A stretch of 16,541 nt of DNA, taken from contig JAJPZB010000087.1 in NCBI GenBank assembly GCA_021204635.1, forward strand, positions 1 to 16,541, read 5' to 3'. Shown piece after piece: positions 1 to 6,513 of this stretch; the first letter of the stretch is position 1, and each line of letters starts with the position of its first letter. Made by a program: the position numbers and the translations under genes. The notes under the pieces were generated by a model. The model worked only from the letters and a program-made list of their open reading frames with translations, made no database searches and was not told the DNA's origin. The DNA is from Opitutia bacterium. Lineage in GTDB: Bacteria; Verrucomicrobiota; Verrucomicrobiia; Opitutales; UBA953.

Positions 1-14
1 CGAGCGCGGTCCCC

Positions 15-54
<40 letters not shown>

Positions 55-103
55 CAAGACAAAAATTCAAAAATTTTCGGCGACTTTTGCGCGGCGCGGG
101 ATA

Positions 104-160
104 GTCGTGGCGACAATCGCCGTTTGCGCGACGACAGCCCCCAGCCTCGGTCGCCACGAC
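104..160. repeat. Inverted repeat GTCGTGGCGAC / GTCGCCACGAC
   Basis: An exact 11-base inverted repeat has arms at 104-114 and 150-160 and a 35-base spacer. It sits downstream of the oxidoreductase operon and beyond its terminator. It has no T tract, so it is not an obvious intrinsic terminator. It may be an RNA stem in read-through transcripts or a protein-binding site; the function is unknown. Confidence 0.6.
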
Positions 161-166
161 AAAGGC

Positions 167-206
167 AAAAAAACACTCCCTCGCGACAACGTGCGAGGGA
201 GTGTTT
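167..206 (-). terminator. Intrinsic terminator of the 2-oxoacid oxidoreductase operon
   Basis: A perfect 14-bp stem (arms 171-184 and 193-206, 8-base loop) is followed on the minus strand by a run of seven T (167-173 read in reverse, partly within the stem). It lies about 30 bases past the stop codon of the fused beta-gamma gene, where the terminator of that leftward operon is expected. Confidence 0.92.
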
Positions 207-236
207 ACGTCAGGGAAACTCCGTGGTACAGCAAAG

Positions 237-1721
237 TTATGCCCGCTTCGCGAGCTCTTTGCCGAGGCGGAAACCTTCGAGGTTTGGCGGAATAATCTTC
301 GGTTTTTCGGCGAAGCATTCGCGAATCGCAGCTTCCACGACAGCGTCGAAGTCCGTCGCATCTTCCGCCGTCAGGAAAAGGTCGTCCATCATCTTCGCAA
401 ATGCACCGAGGATTAGCGCATTGCCATAGCGCGGGCTTCCGAGTTTCTCGGTCGCCGTTGTGGCAGCGGGGACGCCGTATGCGACCTGCGCCTTGCCTAT
501 CGGCGGCAGCGACATGCTCGACGTATCGTAAATTATGATTCCCGTCGGCTTCAGTTGCGGCAAATATTTGTCGAGCGAAGGCTGGTTGAGCGCGATGAGC
601 ATGTTGGCGTCGCGATCGACAACGGGCGACGCAATTTCCTTGCGCGACGCGACGACAGAGCAATCCGCCGTGCCGCCGCGCATTTCCGGTCCGTAAGTCG
701 GCAAATACGTAATGTTGAAATTCCGCAGGCGTCCCATGTGCGCGATGATATACGCGAGCGAAAGAACGCCCTGCCCGCCCGAGCCGGCTACCTTGATTCT
801 GCGCTCTTTGTCGAAAATCTCGGAGCGATTGCGGAAATCCGCCCTGACCTTATTCGCCTCGCTCTCCGCATCTTTCGGGAACAAAATTTCCTCGACTTTC
901 TCGCAATCGTAAATCGGCACAGGGTGCTCGACTGGCTCGCGCTGCGCAGAGACATCTTTAAATTTTCCGAGCGGGAAAATTTTCGTCATCTGGTTTTGAA
1001 TAAAATCCGTGATGCCGGCGGCGTCTTTTTTCAAGCCCACGGGGCACGGCGAAAGCACTTCGACGAACGAGATTCCCTTGCGCGCCATCGTGTTCTGAAT
1101 CGCCTTGCGAATGGCAAGTCGCGCCTTCATGACTTCCTTTGGCGCTCCGAGTGCAACGCGCTCGACATAGACCGGATTCGCCTGCGTGGCGACAATCTCC
1201 GCGATGTGGAAAGGCAGCCCGTCCTCGACTGGGTCGCGCCCGCGCGGCGTTGTCGTGGTCTTCTGCCCCGGGAGCGTGGTCGGCGCGAGTTGTCCGCCCG
1301 TCATTCCGTAAATCGCGTTGTTGACGAAGATGTAGCAAATATTTTCGCCGCGATTAACGGAGTGTATAAATTCGTTGAAGCCGATTGCCGCGAGGTCGCC
1401 GTCGCCCTGATACGAGATGACGACGCTGTCTTTATGCGCTCGAGCAAGCCCTGTTGCGACGGCGGGTGCGCGCCCGTGCGGCGTCGAAATCCCAAAGCAA
1501 TCCATGTAGTAATACCCGAAAACGGCGCAACCGACAGGCGATATAAACGTCGTGCGGTCTTTAATTCCGAAATCGGAAATGGCTTCGGCGACGATTTTGT
1601 GGAGAATGCCGTGACCGCAGCCCGGGCAATAGTGCATGTTGTGCCTCAGCGTCGCCGGTCGTTTGTCGAACTCGGGAAAAAATCCCGCCGGGCGGTCTTT
1701 TATGACGCGAAATTCTTTCAT
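237..1721 (-). CDS. 2-oxoacid:ferredoxin oxidoreductase, fused beta-gamma subunit (KorB-KorC / VorA-VorC type)
   Basis: This is the thiamine-diphosphate (beta) and gamma subunits of a CoA-dependent 2-oxoacid:ferredoxin oxidoreductase, joined in one 494-residue chain. The beta part (about 1-295) shows CPGCGHG (Cys32, Cys35), further cysteines at 65 and 226 that could complete the proximal 4Fe-4S site, and a TPP/Mg motif from GDGD (106-109) to NNAIYGMTGGQ (134-144). The gamma part starts near residue 308 with VAGSGGQGV and has PTYGPEMRGGTADC (341-354), typical of the gamma domain. The enzyme converts a 2-oxoacid plus CoA to acyl-CoA, CO2 and reduced ferredoxin in the cytoplasm. In many four-subunit enzymes beta and gamma are separate genes. 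It is the last gene of the operon, about 50 bp after the alpha gene. The substrate (2-oxoglutarate or branched-chain 2-oxoacid) cannot be fixed from sequence alone. Confidence 0.93.
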   Translation of the reverse strand: MKEFRVIKDRPAGFFPEFDKRPATLRHNMHYCPGCGHGILHKIVAEAISDFGIKDRTTFISPVGCAVFGYYYMDCFGISTPHGRAPAVATGLARAHKDSVVISYQGDGDLAAIGFNEFIHSVNRGENICYIFVNNAIYGMTGGQLAPTTLPGQKTTTTPRGRDPVEDGLPFHIAEIVATQANPVYVERVALGAPKEVMKARLAIRKAIQNTMARKGISFVEVLSPCPVGLKKDAAGITDFIQNQMTKIFPLGKFKDVSAQREPVEHPVPIYDCEKVEEILFPKDAESEANKVRADFRNRSEIFDKERRIKVAGSGGQGVLSLAYIIAHMGRLRNFNITYLPTYGPEMRGGTADCSVVASRKEIASPVVDRDANMLIALNQPSLDKYLPQLKPTGIIIYDTSSMSLPPIGKAQVAYGVPAATTATEKLGSPRYGNALILGAFAKMMDDLFLTAEDATDFDAVVEAAIRECFAEKPKIIPPNLEGFRLGKELAKRA

Positions 1722-1771
1722 TTGCTTTTAAAATTTTTTGATGGTTGCAATTGTCGGCATTCGGGAAAAGT

Positions 1772-2818
1772 TCAGATTGCTGCCTTCGCGCCGGCGACGA
1801 GATCTTCGACGGAAATCAATTTTCCGCCAACGCGGTGGATCAAATTCACGGGGCGCGCGCACTCGATTGCGAGCTTGACGTCCTCGATCATCTGACCTCC
1901 GGAGAGTTCCACGCAGATGAATTTCTTCGCCTGCGCGACAAATTTTTTCAGCACTTTCGTGGGGAACGGATACAGCGTCTTCGGGCGCACGAGCCCCGCG
2001 CGAATGCCCATGCGGCGAAGCTCCGCAACCGCATTCTTGACGAGCCGCGACATGATTCCATACGCGACAAACACGACGTCCGCGCCGTCAGTTTCCCAAA
2101 GTTCCGCGTCCTGCTCGTTGGCTTCGATTTCGCGATACTTCGCGAGAAGCGCCTCGTTCTTTTTTTCGAGAACATCAGGCTCCAAATAAATCGACGTGAA
2201 ATGGTTTGTGCGCGCGTTGCCGGGCGTGAGCGAATACGTTGGCGGCGGCGCCTTTTCAATCGGCGGCGGAAGCGTGACAGATTCCATCATCTGCCCGATC
2301 ATGCCGTCGGTCAGAATGTAAACCGGCGTCCGATATTTCTCTGCGAGATCGAATGCACGAAAGGCAAAGTCGCACATTTCCTGCGCGCTCGCAGGCGCGA
2401 GAACCGGACAGCGATATCCGCCGTGTCCGCCGCCTTTCACGACTTGAAAATAATCGCTCTGCTCCACGCTTATGTTCCCGATTCCGGGCCCGCTTCGCAT
2501 GACGTCGGCGACGACGCACGGGATTTCCATCCCCGCGAGATACGACACGCCTTCCTGCATCAGGCTGATGCCGAGGCCGCTCGACGCCGTCATCGCGCGC
2601 TGACCGGCGGCCGCGGCACCCATGACCATGTTGATCGAGCCAATCTCGCTCTCCGCCTGAATAAACGTCCTGCCGAGTTCGGGAAATTTTTGCGCCGCGC
2701 ACTCGATAATCTCTCCCGCCGGCGTGATGGGATATCCGAAGTAGGCATCGCAACCCGCCAACAGCGCGCCATAAACAAGCGCCTCGTTTCCGCAAAGCAA
2801 CAAAGTTTTTTCACTCAT
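1772..2818 (-). CDS. 2-oxoacid:ferredoxin oxidoreductase, alpha subunit (KorA/VorB type)
   Basis: The alpha subunit (348 residues) pairs with the fused beta-gamma chain encoded next to it. The N-terminal pyrimidine-binding domain carries the family motif GYPITPAGE (28-36), then a Glu/Ser-rich segment (AESEIGS) and the GxGISLMQEGVSYLAG region. The C-terminal third is the transketolase-C-like domain. I start it at the ATG at 2818 (MSEKTLLLCG) because it overlaps the ferredoxin gene by 8 bases and has a strong Shine-Dalgarno sequence; the longer open frame upstream lies inside the ferredoxin gene. Length fits the KorA/VorB family, which lacks the extra domains of pyruvate:ferredoxin oxidoreductase. 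Together with its neighbours it forms a four-domain delta-alpha-beta-gamma enzyme. Confidence 0.93.
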   Translation of the reverse strand: MSEKTLLLCGNEALVYGALLAGCDAYFGYPITPAGEIIECAAQKFPELGRTFIQAESEIGSINMVMGAAAAGQRAMTASSGLGISLMQEGVSYLAGMEIPCVVADVMRSGPGIGNISVEQSDYFQVVKGGGHGGYRCPVLAPASAQEMCDFAFRAFDLAEKYRTPVYILTDGMIGQMMESVTLPPPIEKAPPPTYSLTPGNARTNHFTSIYLEPDVLEKKNEALLAKYREIEANEQDAELWETDGADVVFVAYGIMSRLVKNAVAELRRMGIRAGLVRPKTLYPFPTKVLKKFVAQAKKFICVELSGGQMIEDVKLAIECARPVNLIHRVGGKLISVEDLVAGAKAAI

Positions 2819-3041
2819 CTTTCGTGTCCTCCTCAATAATGCTGATCGCGCCGGGCTCGGGGCACGTGTAAAAACAAAGCGAACAACCGATGCACGCCTG
2901 CTCGTCTGCAACAACAACGTGCGGCAGCCCCTGTATATTCAGATTCTTCCCGAGCACGAGCACGGATTTCGGGCAGGCAATCACGCAGCGACTGCAACCC
3001 TTGCACTCGTCCGGACGAATTTTCGGGAAATAGCGTTTCAT
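2811..3041 (-). CDS. 2-oxoacid:ferredoxin oxidoreductase, ferredoxin-like delta subunit
   Basis: A 76-residue protein with two complete 4Fe-4S motifs: Cys13-x2-Cys16-x2-Cys19-x3-Cys23-Pro and Cys50-x2-Cys53-x2-Cys56-x3-Cys60-Pro. This is the bacterial 8Fe ferredoxin fold used as the delta subunit (KorD/VorD) to pass electrons from the catalytic subunits to soluble ferredoxin. It starts 7 bp after the TetR gene and overlaps the alpha gene by 8 bp, so all three are very probably co-transcribed. The sequence between the two clusters (24-49) is somewhat longer than in minimal clostridial ferredoxins, as is usual for these subunits. Confidence 0.93.
   Translation of the reverse strand: MKRYFPKIRPDECKGCSRCVIACPKSVLVLGKNLNIQGLPHVVVADEQACIGCSLCFYTCPEPGAISIIEEDTKDE
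2827..2834 (-). promoter_or_regulatory. Strong ribosome binding site that sets the alpha-subunit start
   Basis: On the minus strand GAGGAGGA lies 8 bases before the ATG at 2818. It is one of the clearest Shine-Dalgarno sequences in the window and lies inside the end of the ferredoxin gene. It supports the shorter start and translational coupling of the two subunits. Confidence 0.8.
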
Positions 3042-3048
3042 AATTTGC

Positions 3049-3699
3049 TTATTTGTGTCTTTTTGATTTCGCGTTTTCGGCGTGCGCGCGTTTCACCGCA
3101 TTCAGCCCGCCGATGGAAAAGCGGAACACGTGTTCAATGCGCTTTTCAACGTTATAAGGAAAAGATTCGATTTTCTCAATACGTTGAATTGTTTTTTGCG
3201 GGGAAATGCACATGGCGATTATCGAATAAACCGACATGCGCAACTCATCTGCCGAGGCAGAGCCGCCCATAAACTCTACAACGACGTGGAGCAGATTCTC
3301 GCGGAGGCGGAAAATCGTGTTTTCGTGAGCGTCTTCGAGAAGCCCCGTCGGCGAGGCGATTTCCTGATTGAGAATGCCGCCGTCAAAGCACGCGGGGTCG
3401 GAATAGCGCCGAATAGTGGCGTCAATTATCCCGTGCAGGCGCTTTCTCACCGGCGCAGTCGCGGGGACGCCGCCGTCAAACGGGTATTTCTCCAACGAAC
3501 GACGCAGGCTGTGCGCCCACGCCTCTTTGTAAATTGTCTCTTTGTCGCCAAAATAATAGCTGATGAGCGCGCTGTTCACGCCGCTCGCCTTCGAGATGTC
3601 CGCGTTGGACGTCTGCTTGAAACCCTTCTCGGAAAACAGCTTCGAGGCTGCCCCGAGTATCTTTTTCTTGGTTTCTATTCCGTCGCTTCGCCGCGCCAT
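3049..3699 (-). CDS. TetR/AcrR-family transcriptional regulator
   Basis: A 216-residue protein with an N-terminal TetR helix-turn-helix domain. The signature runs from ILGAASKLFSEKGF through ISKASGV to ALISYYFGDKETIYKEA, followed by a helical ligand-binding domain with no recognisable subfamily. I chose the ATG at 3699 (MARRSDG), preceded by GGGA; a TTG four codons upstream is the only extension. It is the first gene of the leftward operon and ends 7 bp before the ferredoxin subunit gene, so it probably controls its own operon. The inducer is unknown; a 2-oxoacid or acyl-CoA related to the enzyme would be a reasonable guess only. The C-terminus is a basic tail (KRAHAENAKSKRHK). Confidence 0.9.
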   Translation of the reverse strand: MARRSDGIETKKKILGAASKLFSEKGFKQTSNADISKASGVNSALISYYFGDKETIYKEAWAHSLRRSLEKYPFDGGVPATAPVRKRLHGIIDATIRRYSDPACFDGGILNQEIASPTGLLEDAHENTIFRLRENLLHVVVEFMGGSASADELRMSVYSIIAMCISPQKTIQRIEKIESFPYNVEKRIEHVFRFSIGGLNAVKRAHAENAKSKRHK

Positions 3700-3717
3700 T
3701 TTAATTCCCAAATTAAA
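3700..3717. promoter_or_regulatory. Candidate operator: inverted repeat directly upstream of the TetR gene
   Basis: TTTAATT (3700-3706) and AATTAAA (3711-3717) form a perfect 7-4-7 inverted repeat touching the TetR start codon. TetR proteins commonly bind short palindromes overlapping their own promoter, so this is a candidate autoregulatory site. The arms are AT-only and short, in an AT-rich gap, so chance occurrence is possible. No confident -35/-10 pair was identified in 3712-3775. Confidence 0.35.
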
Positions 3718-3775
3718 TTTATCTCGAAAGTTAAACTAAGAAACAAAAAATGCTCAACGCTCTTTTTCTCGGCGC

Positions 3776-3812
3776 AAAAAACTCCCGCAGGAAAATTCCG
3801 GCGGGAGCTTTT
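3776..3812 (-). terminator. Intrinsic terminator of the nucleoside phosphorylase gene
   Basis: Stem CTCCCGC (3782-3788) pairs with GCGGGAG (3801-3807), extended inwards by GGAA/TTCC. On the minus strand it ends in six T (3776-3781 in reverse). It lies about 40 bases past the stop codon of the phosphorylase gene. It separates that gene from the TetR operon, so the TetR operon must have its own promoter between about 3700 and 3775. Confidence 0.88.
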
Positions 3813-3850
3813 GACATCGCGCAAACGCGATTGTTGTCGAGAACCGAAGC

Positions 3851-5188
3851 TTATGCGACGCGCTCAATGACGAGGCTGACTTCGTTCGGGCGCTTCGGCG
3901 CGAGGCGGTATGCGCTGCGGAAGTATTCCATCGCCTTCTCAAAATTTGCCTCGTCGTTGTAGAGAATTTCCACGAGCGGCTCGCCCTGCTTCACCTGCGT
4001 GCCAACCTTTTTCAGGTTCACGAGACCGACGGCGGGATCGTAGGAACCATCTTTGCGGCGCGCCAATTCCTGGACGCCGCGGGCAATCAGCCCCGCGTTT
4101 ATCATGTGAACATATCCGCGCTTTGCAGCCGGCAGCTTCTTCGAGAATTTTGCCTTCGGGAACTTCGCAGGATCGTCGATCCAATCGAGCTTTCCGCCCT
4201 GCGCGGCAACCATGTCGCGGAAGCGCTTCAACGCGGAGCCGTCTTTCAAGACGCGCTCGACCGTCTGCTTGGCAGAAAGCGTCGAGCCAGCAACACCTGC
4301 GAGGCGCACCATTTCCATGCCGAGCTTCATGAGAAGCTCTTTCAAATCTTCCGGACCCTCGCCTTTGAGAAGTTCCACGACTTCGCGGATTTCCAAGCCG
4401 GTCCCGACGCTGTTGCCGAGCGGCTGATTCGCGTCGGTGACGAGGGCAACGCACTTGCGCCCCATGCCGCGAGCGACGCGCGTGACCGTGCGCGCGAGCT
4501 GCTTCGCCTGCTCGAGGTCGTGCATGTAAGAGCCGTTGCCCCACTTGACATCGACGACGAGCCCTTCGCAGCCCTCGGCGAATTTCTTCGACAAAATGCT
4601 GCTCGTGATGAGCGGCAGGCTCGACAGCGTCGCCGTCTGCTGGCGAAGCGTGTAAAGCAGTTCATCTACGGGCACGATTCCCTTGCACTGCTCGACGATG
4701 ACACAGCCCGTTTTTTCGAGAACGCGCTCGTATTCTTTCAAATTGAGGTCGGACTTGAATCCGGGGATTGACTTCATTTTGTCAATCATCGTGATGAGAA
4801 AATCTTCGTCCTTCGCCACCATCGTGGGAACGACGACGCCGCAAGCAGCGGAAAGCGCCGCGAGAGCGATGGTCGTCTTGTCGCCGACCCCGCCTGTTGA
4901 CACACGCGCCATCTTCGGGTCGGTGATTTTGAACAAATCGACTTCGTCTCCGGAGTACATCATTTCTTCGGAAAACTTCGCCATTTCGTTTGCTGACATC
5001 GATTTAAAATAAATCGCCATCAGGAGCGCGGCTTGCTGGGCCGGTGGCATGTCGCCATCGACGATTGCCCGCACTATTTTGCAGACCTCGTCCACCGTAA
5101 ACTCGCCACCATCGCGCTTTTTCTCAATGAGGTATGCGTAGGTAGCTACGTTGTCTTTCTTGGAATCGGTTTTCTTTTTCTCTGACAT
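3851..5188 (-). CDS. Thymidine/pyrimidine-nucleoside phosphorylase homologue with divergent phosphate loop
   Basis: A 445-residue member of the thymidine phosphorylase family (DeoA/Pdp), which splits pyrimidine nucleosides with phosphate to the free base and (deoxy)ribose-1-phosphate in the cytoplasm. It has the helical N-terminal domain, STGGVGDKTT (97-106), DKMKSIPGF (136-144), LRQQTAT (181-187), ITSSILSKKFAEG (194-206), VDVKWGNGSYM, and the C-terminal alpha/beta domain. Pyrimidine-contact residues equivalent to E. coli Arg171, Ser186 and Lys190 are present (Arg182, Ser197, Lys201). The usual SGRGLGHTGGT loop is replaced by VAKDEDFLITM (124-134), and Lys84-His85 are Arg95-Val96. I start at the ATG at 5188; the open frame continues to 5350 but the extra residues do not look like the family. 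No clear Shine-Dalgarno is seen. It is monocistronic with its own terminator. Family membership is sure; standard activity is not. Confidence 0.85.
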   Translation of the reverse strand: MSEKKKTDSKKDNVATYAYLIEKKRDGGEFTVDEVCKIVRAIVDGDMPPAQQAALLMAIYFKSMSANEMAKFSEEMMYSGDEVDLFKITDPKMARVSTGGVGDKTTIALAALSAACGVVVPTMVAKDEDFLITMIDKMKSIPGFKSDLNLKEYERVLEKTGCVIVEQCKGIVPVDELLYTLRQQTATLSSLPLITSSILSKKFAEGCEGLVVDVKWGNGSYMHDLEQAKQLARTVTRVARGMGRKCVALVTDANQPLGNSVGTGLEIREVVELLKGEGPEDLKELLMKLGMEMVRLAGVAGSTLSAKQTVERVLKDGSALKRFRDMVAAQGGKLDWIDDPAKFPKAKFSKKLPAAKRGYVHMINAGLIARGVQELARRKDGSYDPAVGLVNLKKVGTQVKQGEPLVEILYNDEANFEKAMEYFRSAYRLAPKRPNEVSLVIERVA

Positions 5189-5431
5189 TTGTGGAGATAA
5201 TAATTTGTGGTTAAAAAAGCAACGCGCGACCGAGTCCGCGCATTGGCTACGAGTAAACCCATTTTTCCAAAAAAGTCGATAAAAAAATATCGACAATTTC
5301 GTTTCACGCGCATAAAGGGAGGCAAAATTTGTTTTCCTCGTTTTTGGCACAACCGGCTCGGCGTTTCACGAAACTTTATGCCGGTTTCTGCGTTGACCGA
5401 TGAACCAAAACAAAAAAGATTTCCGAACGAT
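5189..5431. promoter_or_regulatory. Divergent intergenic region between the phosphorylase and type II secretion operon
   Basis: These 243 bp must hold the promoters of the leftward phosphorylase and the rightward secretion operon. A perfect inverted repeat GTCGATA / TATCGAC (5275-5281 and 5288-5294) flanks a run of six A and could be an operator. An AGGGAGG Shine-Dalgarno-like sequence (about 5316-5322) has no convincing start codon or gene behind it. No confident -35/-10 pair was found. Confidence 0.5.
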
Positions 5432-5842
5432 ATGAATCTCAGAAAGTTGCTCAACCACAAACGCGCCCGCGCACGCAGCGCATTCACGCTCTTGGAAATA
5501 ATAATCGTCATCGCGCTAATCGCGATCATCGTCGGCGCCGTTTCAACAAACCTCGGAGGAATTTTCTCCGACAATCAGAAAAAGCTGACGCAAACCGACA
5601 TCCAGTCGCTCGAAACGCCACTGTTCGCATACCAGCTGAAACACGGCTCATACCCGACAACGGACGAAGGTCTCGCCGCCCTCGTGCAGTCGGGCGAGCT
5701 GAAAAAAATCCCCGAAGACCCTTGGAAACGCCCGTTCCAATATCGCTACCCGGGCGAGAAAAACAAAGACGGCTACGACATTTGGTCCTACGGGCCGGAC
5801 GGCATAGACAGCGACGACGACATCGGGAACTGGGATTTGTAA
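5432..5842 (+). CDS. gspG: Type II secretion system major pseudopilin GspG
   Basis: A 136-residue major pseudopilin that forms the periplasmic pseudopilus of the type II secretion system. The prepilin leader ends at Ala17, then FTLLEIIIVIALIAI (from Phe18) with the conserved Glu at mature position 5 and a hydrophobic helix. The C-terminal part has the GspG features YPTTDEGLAAL, DPWKRPFQYRYPG and DGYDIWSYGPDG followed by an acidic stretch that matches the calcium-binding loop of GspG proteins. The residue before the cut is Ala rather than Gly. I use the ATG at 5432; an in-frame ATG at 5378 would lengthen the leader by 18 residues and cannot be excluded because neither has a strong Shine-Dalgarno. 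It is the first gene of the visible operon. Confidence 0.93.
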   Translation: MNLRKLLNHKRARARSAFTLLEIIIVIALIAIIVGAVSTNLGGIFSDNQKKLTQTDIQSLETPLFAYQLKHGSYPTTDEGLAALVQSGELKKIPEDPWKRPFQYRYPGEKNKDGYDIWSYGPDGIDSDDDIGNWDL

Positions 5843-5886
5843 GCGCTTTGTTGCGGCATGGATTTTCGAGTGTGTGGCGACAAAGC

Positions 5887-6000
5887 CCCACCACCAACCC
5901 AGGGTTCACCACCAACCCGTTCCCGCCACAAACCCACGCCACGGTGGCAAGTCCCACCACCAAGCCGCTTCGCCACCAACCCTGCTCCCACCACCAACCC
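5887..6000 (+). repeat. Cluster of CACCACCAACCC repeats in the gspG-gspH gap
   Basis: Six units lie in 114 bp. Exact 12-mers are at 5889-5900, 5907-5918 and 5989-6000. An exact 10-base core is at 5973-5982, and degenerate copies end at 5935 and 5966. Several are spaced 18 bp apart (5889/5907, and 5971/5989 counting the degenerate 12-mer). Units fall into two different reading frames, which is against a conserved coding role here. The cluster fills most of the 185-bp gap between gspG and gspH. Confidence 0.93.
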
Positions 6001-6027
6001 GCTTTCCCCTTCTTTAAAAAAGGCAAC

Positions 6028-6513
6028 ATGCGCCGCGCGTTCACGCTTATCGAGATTGTTGTCGTCATCGCCCTGATCGCAATTGTGTCGGGCGCTGTCG
6101 CGCTACGAATGGACAACATCGTCCCGGGTCTGCGGCGGGTTTCTGCCGAGCAGGCAGTCGAGCGCGCGTGCACCTTGGCATCGCACCTCGCGTGGACGGA
6201 GAAAAAGCGCTTCTTTGTGGCGACAACAAACGACAACCGCGCGATTGTGGTGGAAAATTCGCACGGAGAATCAATCGAAACTTTCCCGCTTCCGAGCGAC
6301 ACAAAGCAGAAAGTTCGCTTTCGCGTAGATCCGCGCGACAGCACAACGTTCTTCGTGCCCGCGCAACTCGAAGAAATTGCGGAAATAGAATTTCACCCGT
6401 CGGGCTGCGCGACGCCGGCTGTCATCGAGATTTTGACCAACGGCAAGACGACGAAAATCATGCAAATGGATCCGTTCTCGGGCGGGTTGACAGAACGGAG
6501 TCTCCTGCGATGA
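6028..6513 (+). CDS. gspH: Type II secretion system minor pseudopilin GspH
   Basis: A 161-residue minor pseudopilin. The leader is only MRRA, cut before Phe5 (FTLIEIVVVIALIAI), with Glu at mature position 5, a transmembrane helix and a beta-rich C-terminal domain of usual GspH length. In the family GspH joins the pseudopilus tip complex with GspI, GspJ and GspK. Order in the operon and length support H. The ATG at 6028 gives the cleanest start, though the frame is open upstream through the whole repeat cluster to a GTG at 5872, which would add a 52-residue repeat-coded leader. The stop codon overlaps the gspI start (ATGA), indicating translational coupling. Confidence 0.85.
   Translation: MRRAFTLIEIVVVIALIAIVSGAVALRMDNIVPGLRRVSAEQAVERACTLASHLAWTEKKRFFVATTNDNRAIVVENSHGESIETFPLPSDTKQKVRFRVDPRDSTTFFVPAQLEEIAEIEFHPSGCATPAVIEILTNGKTTKIMQMDPFSGGLTERSLLR
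6497..6500 (+). promoter_or_regulatory. Ribosome binding site supporting the long gspI start
   Basis: GGAG lies 9 bases before the ATG at 6510, while the alternative ATG at 6702 is preceded by repeat sequence with no Shine-Dalgarno. This favours translation from 6510 and hence an unusually long prepilin leader. Confidence 0.55.

Noticed and set aside
555..2839. Two long plus-strand open frames opposite the oxidoreductase genes
   Set aside because: Their translations are Arg-rich shadows of clear catalytic subunits with intact motifs on the other strand.
5316..5342. A small gene after the AGGGAGG site
   Set aside because: No start codon at a useful distance leads to a convincing reading frame.
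5189..5350. N-terminal extension of the phosphorylase to 5350
   Set aside because: Family proteins start close to the ATG at 5188, and the upstream residues look like translated promoter region.
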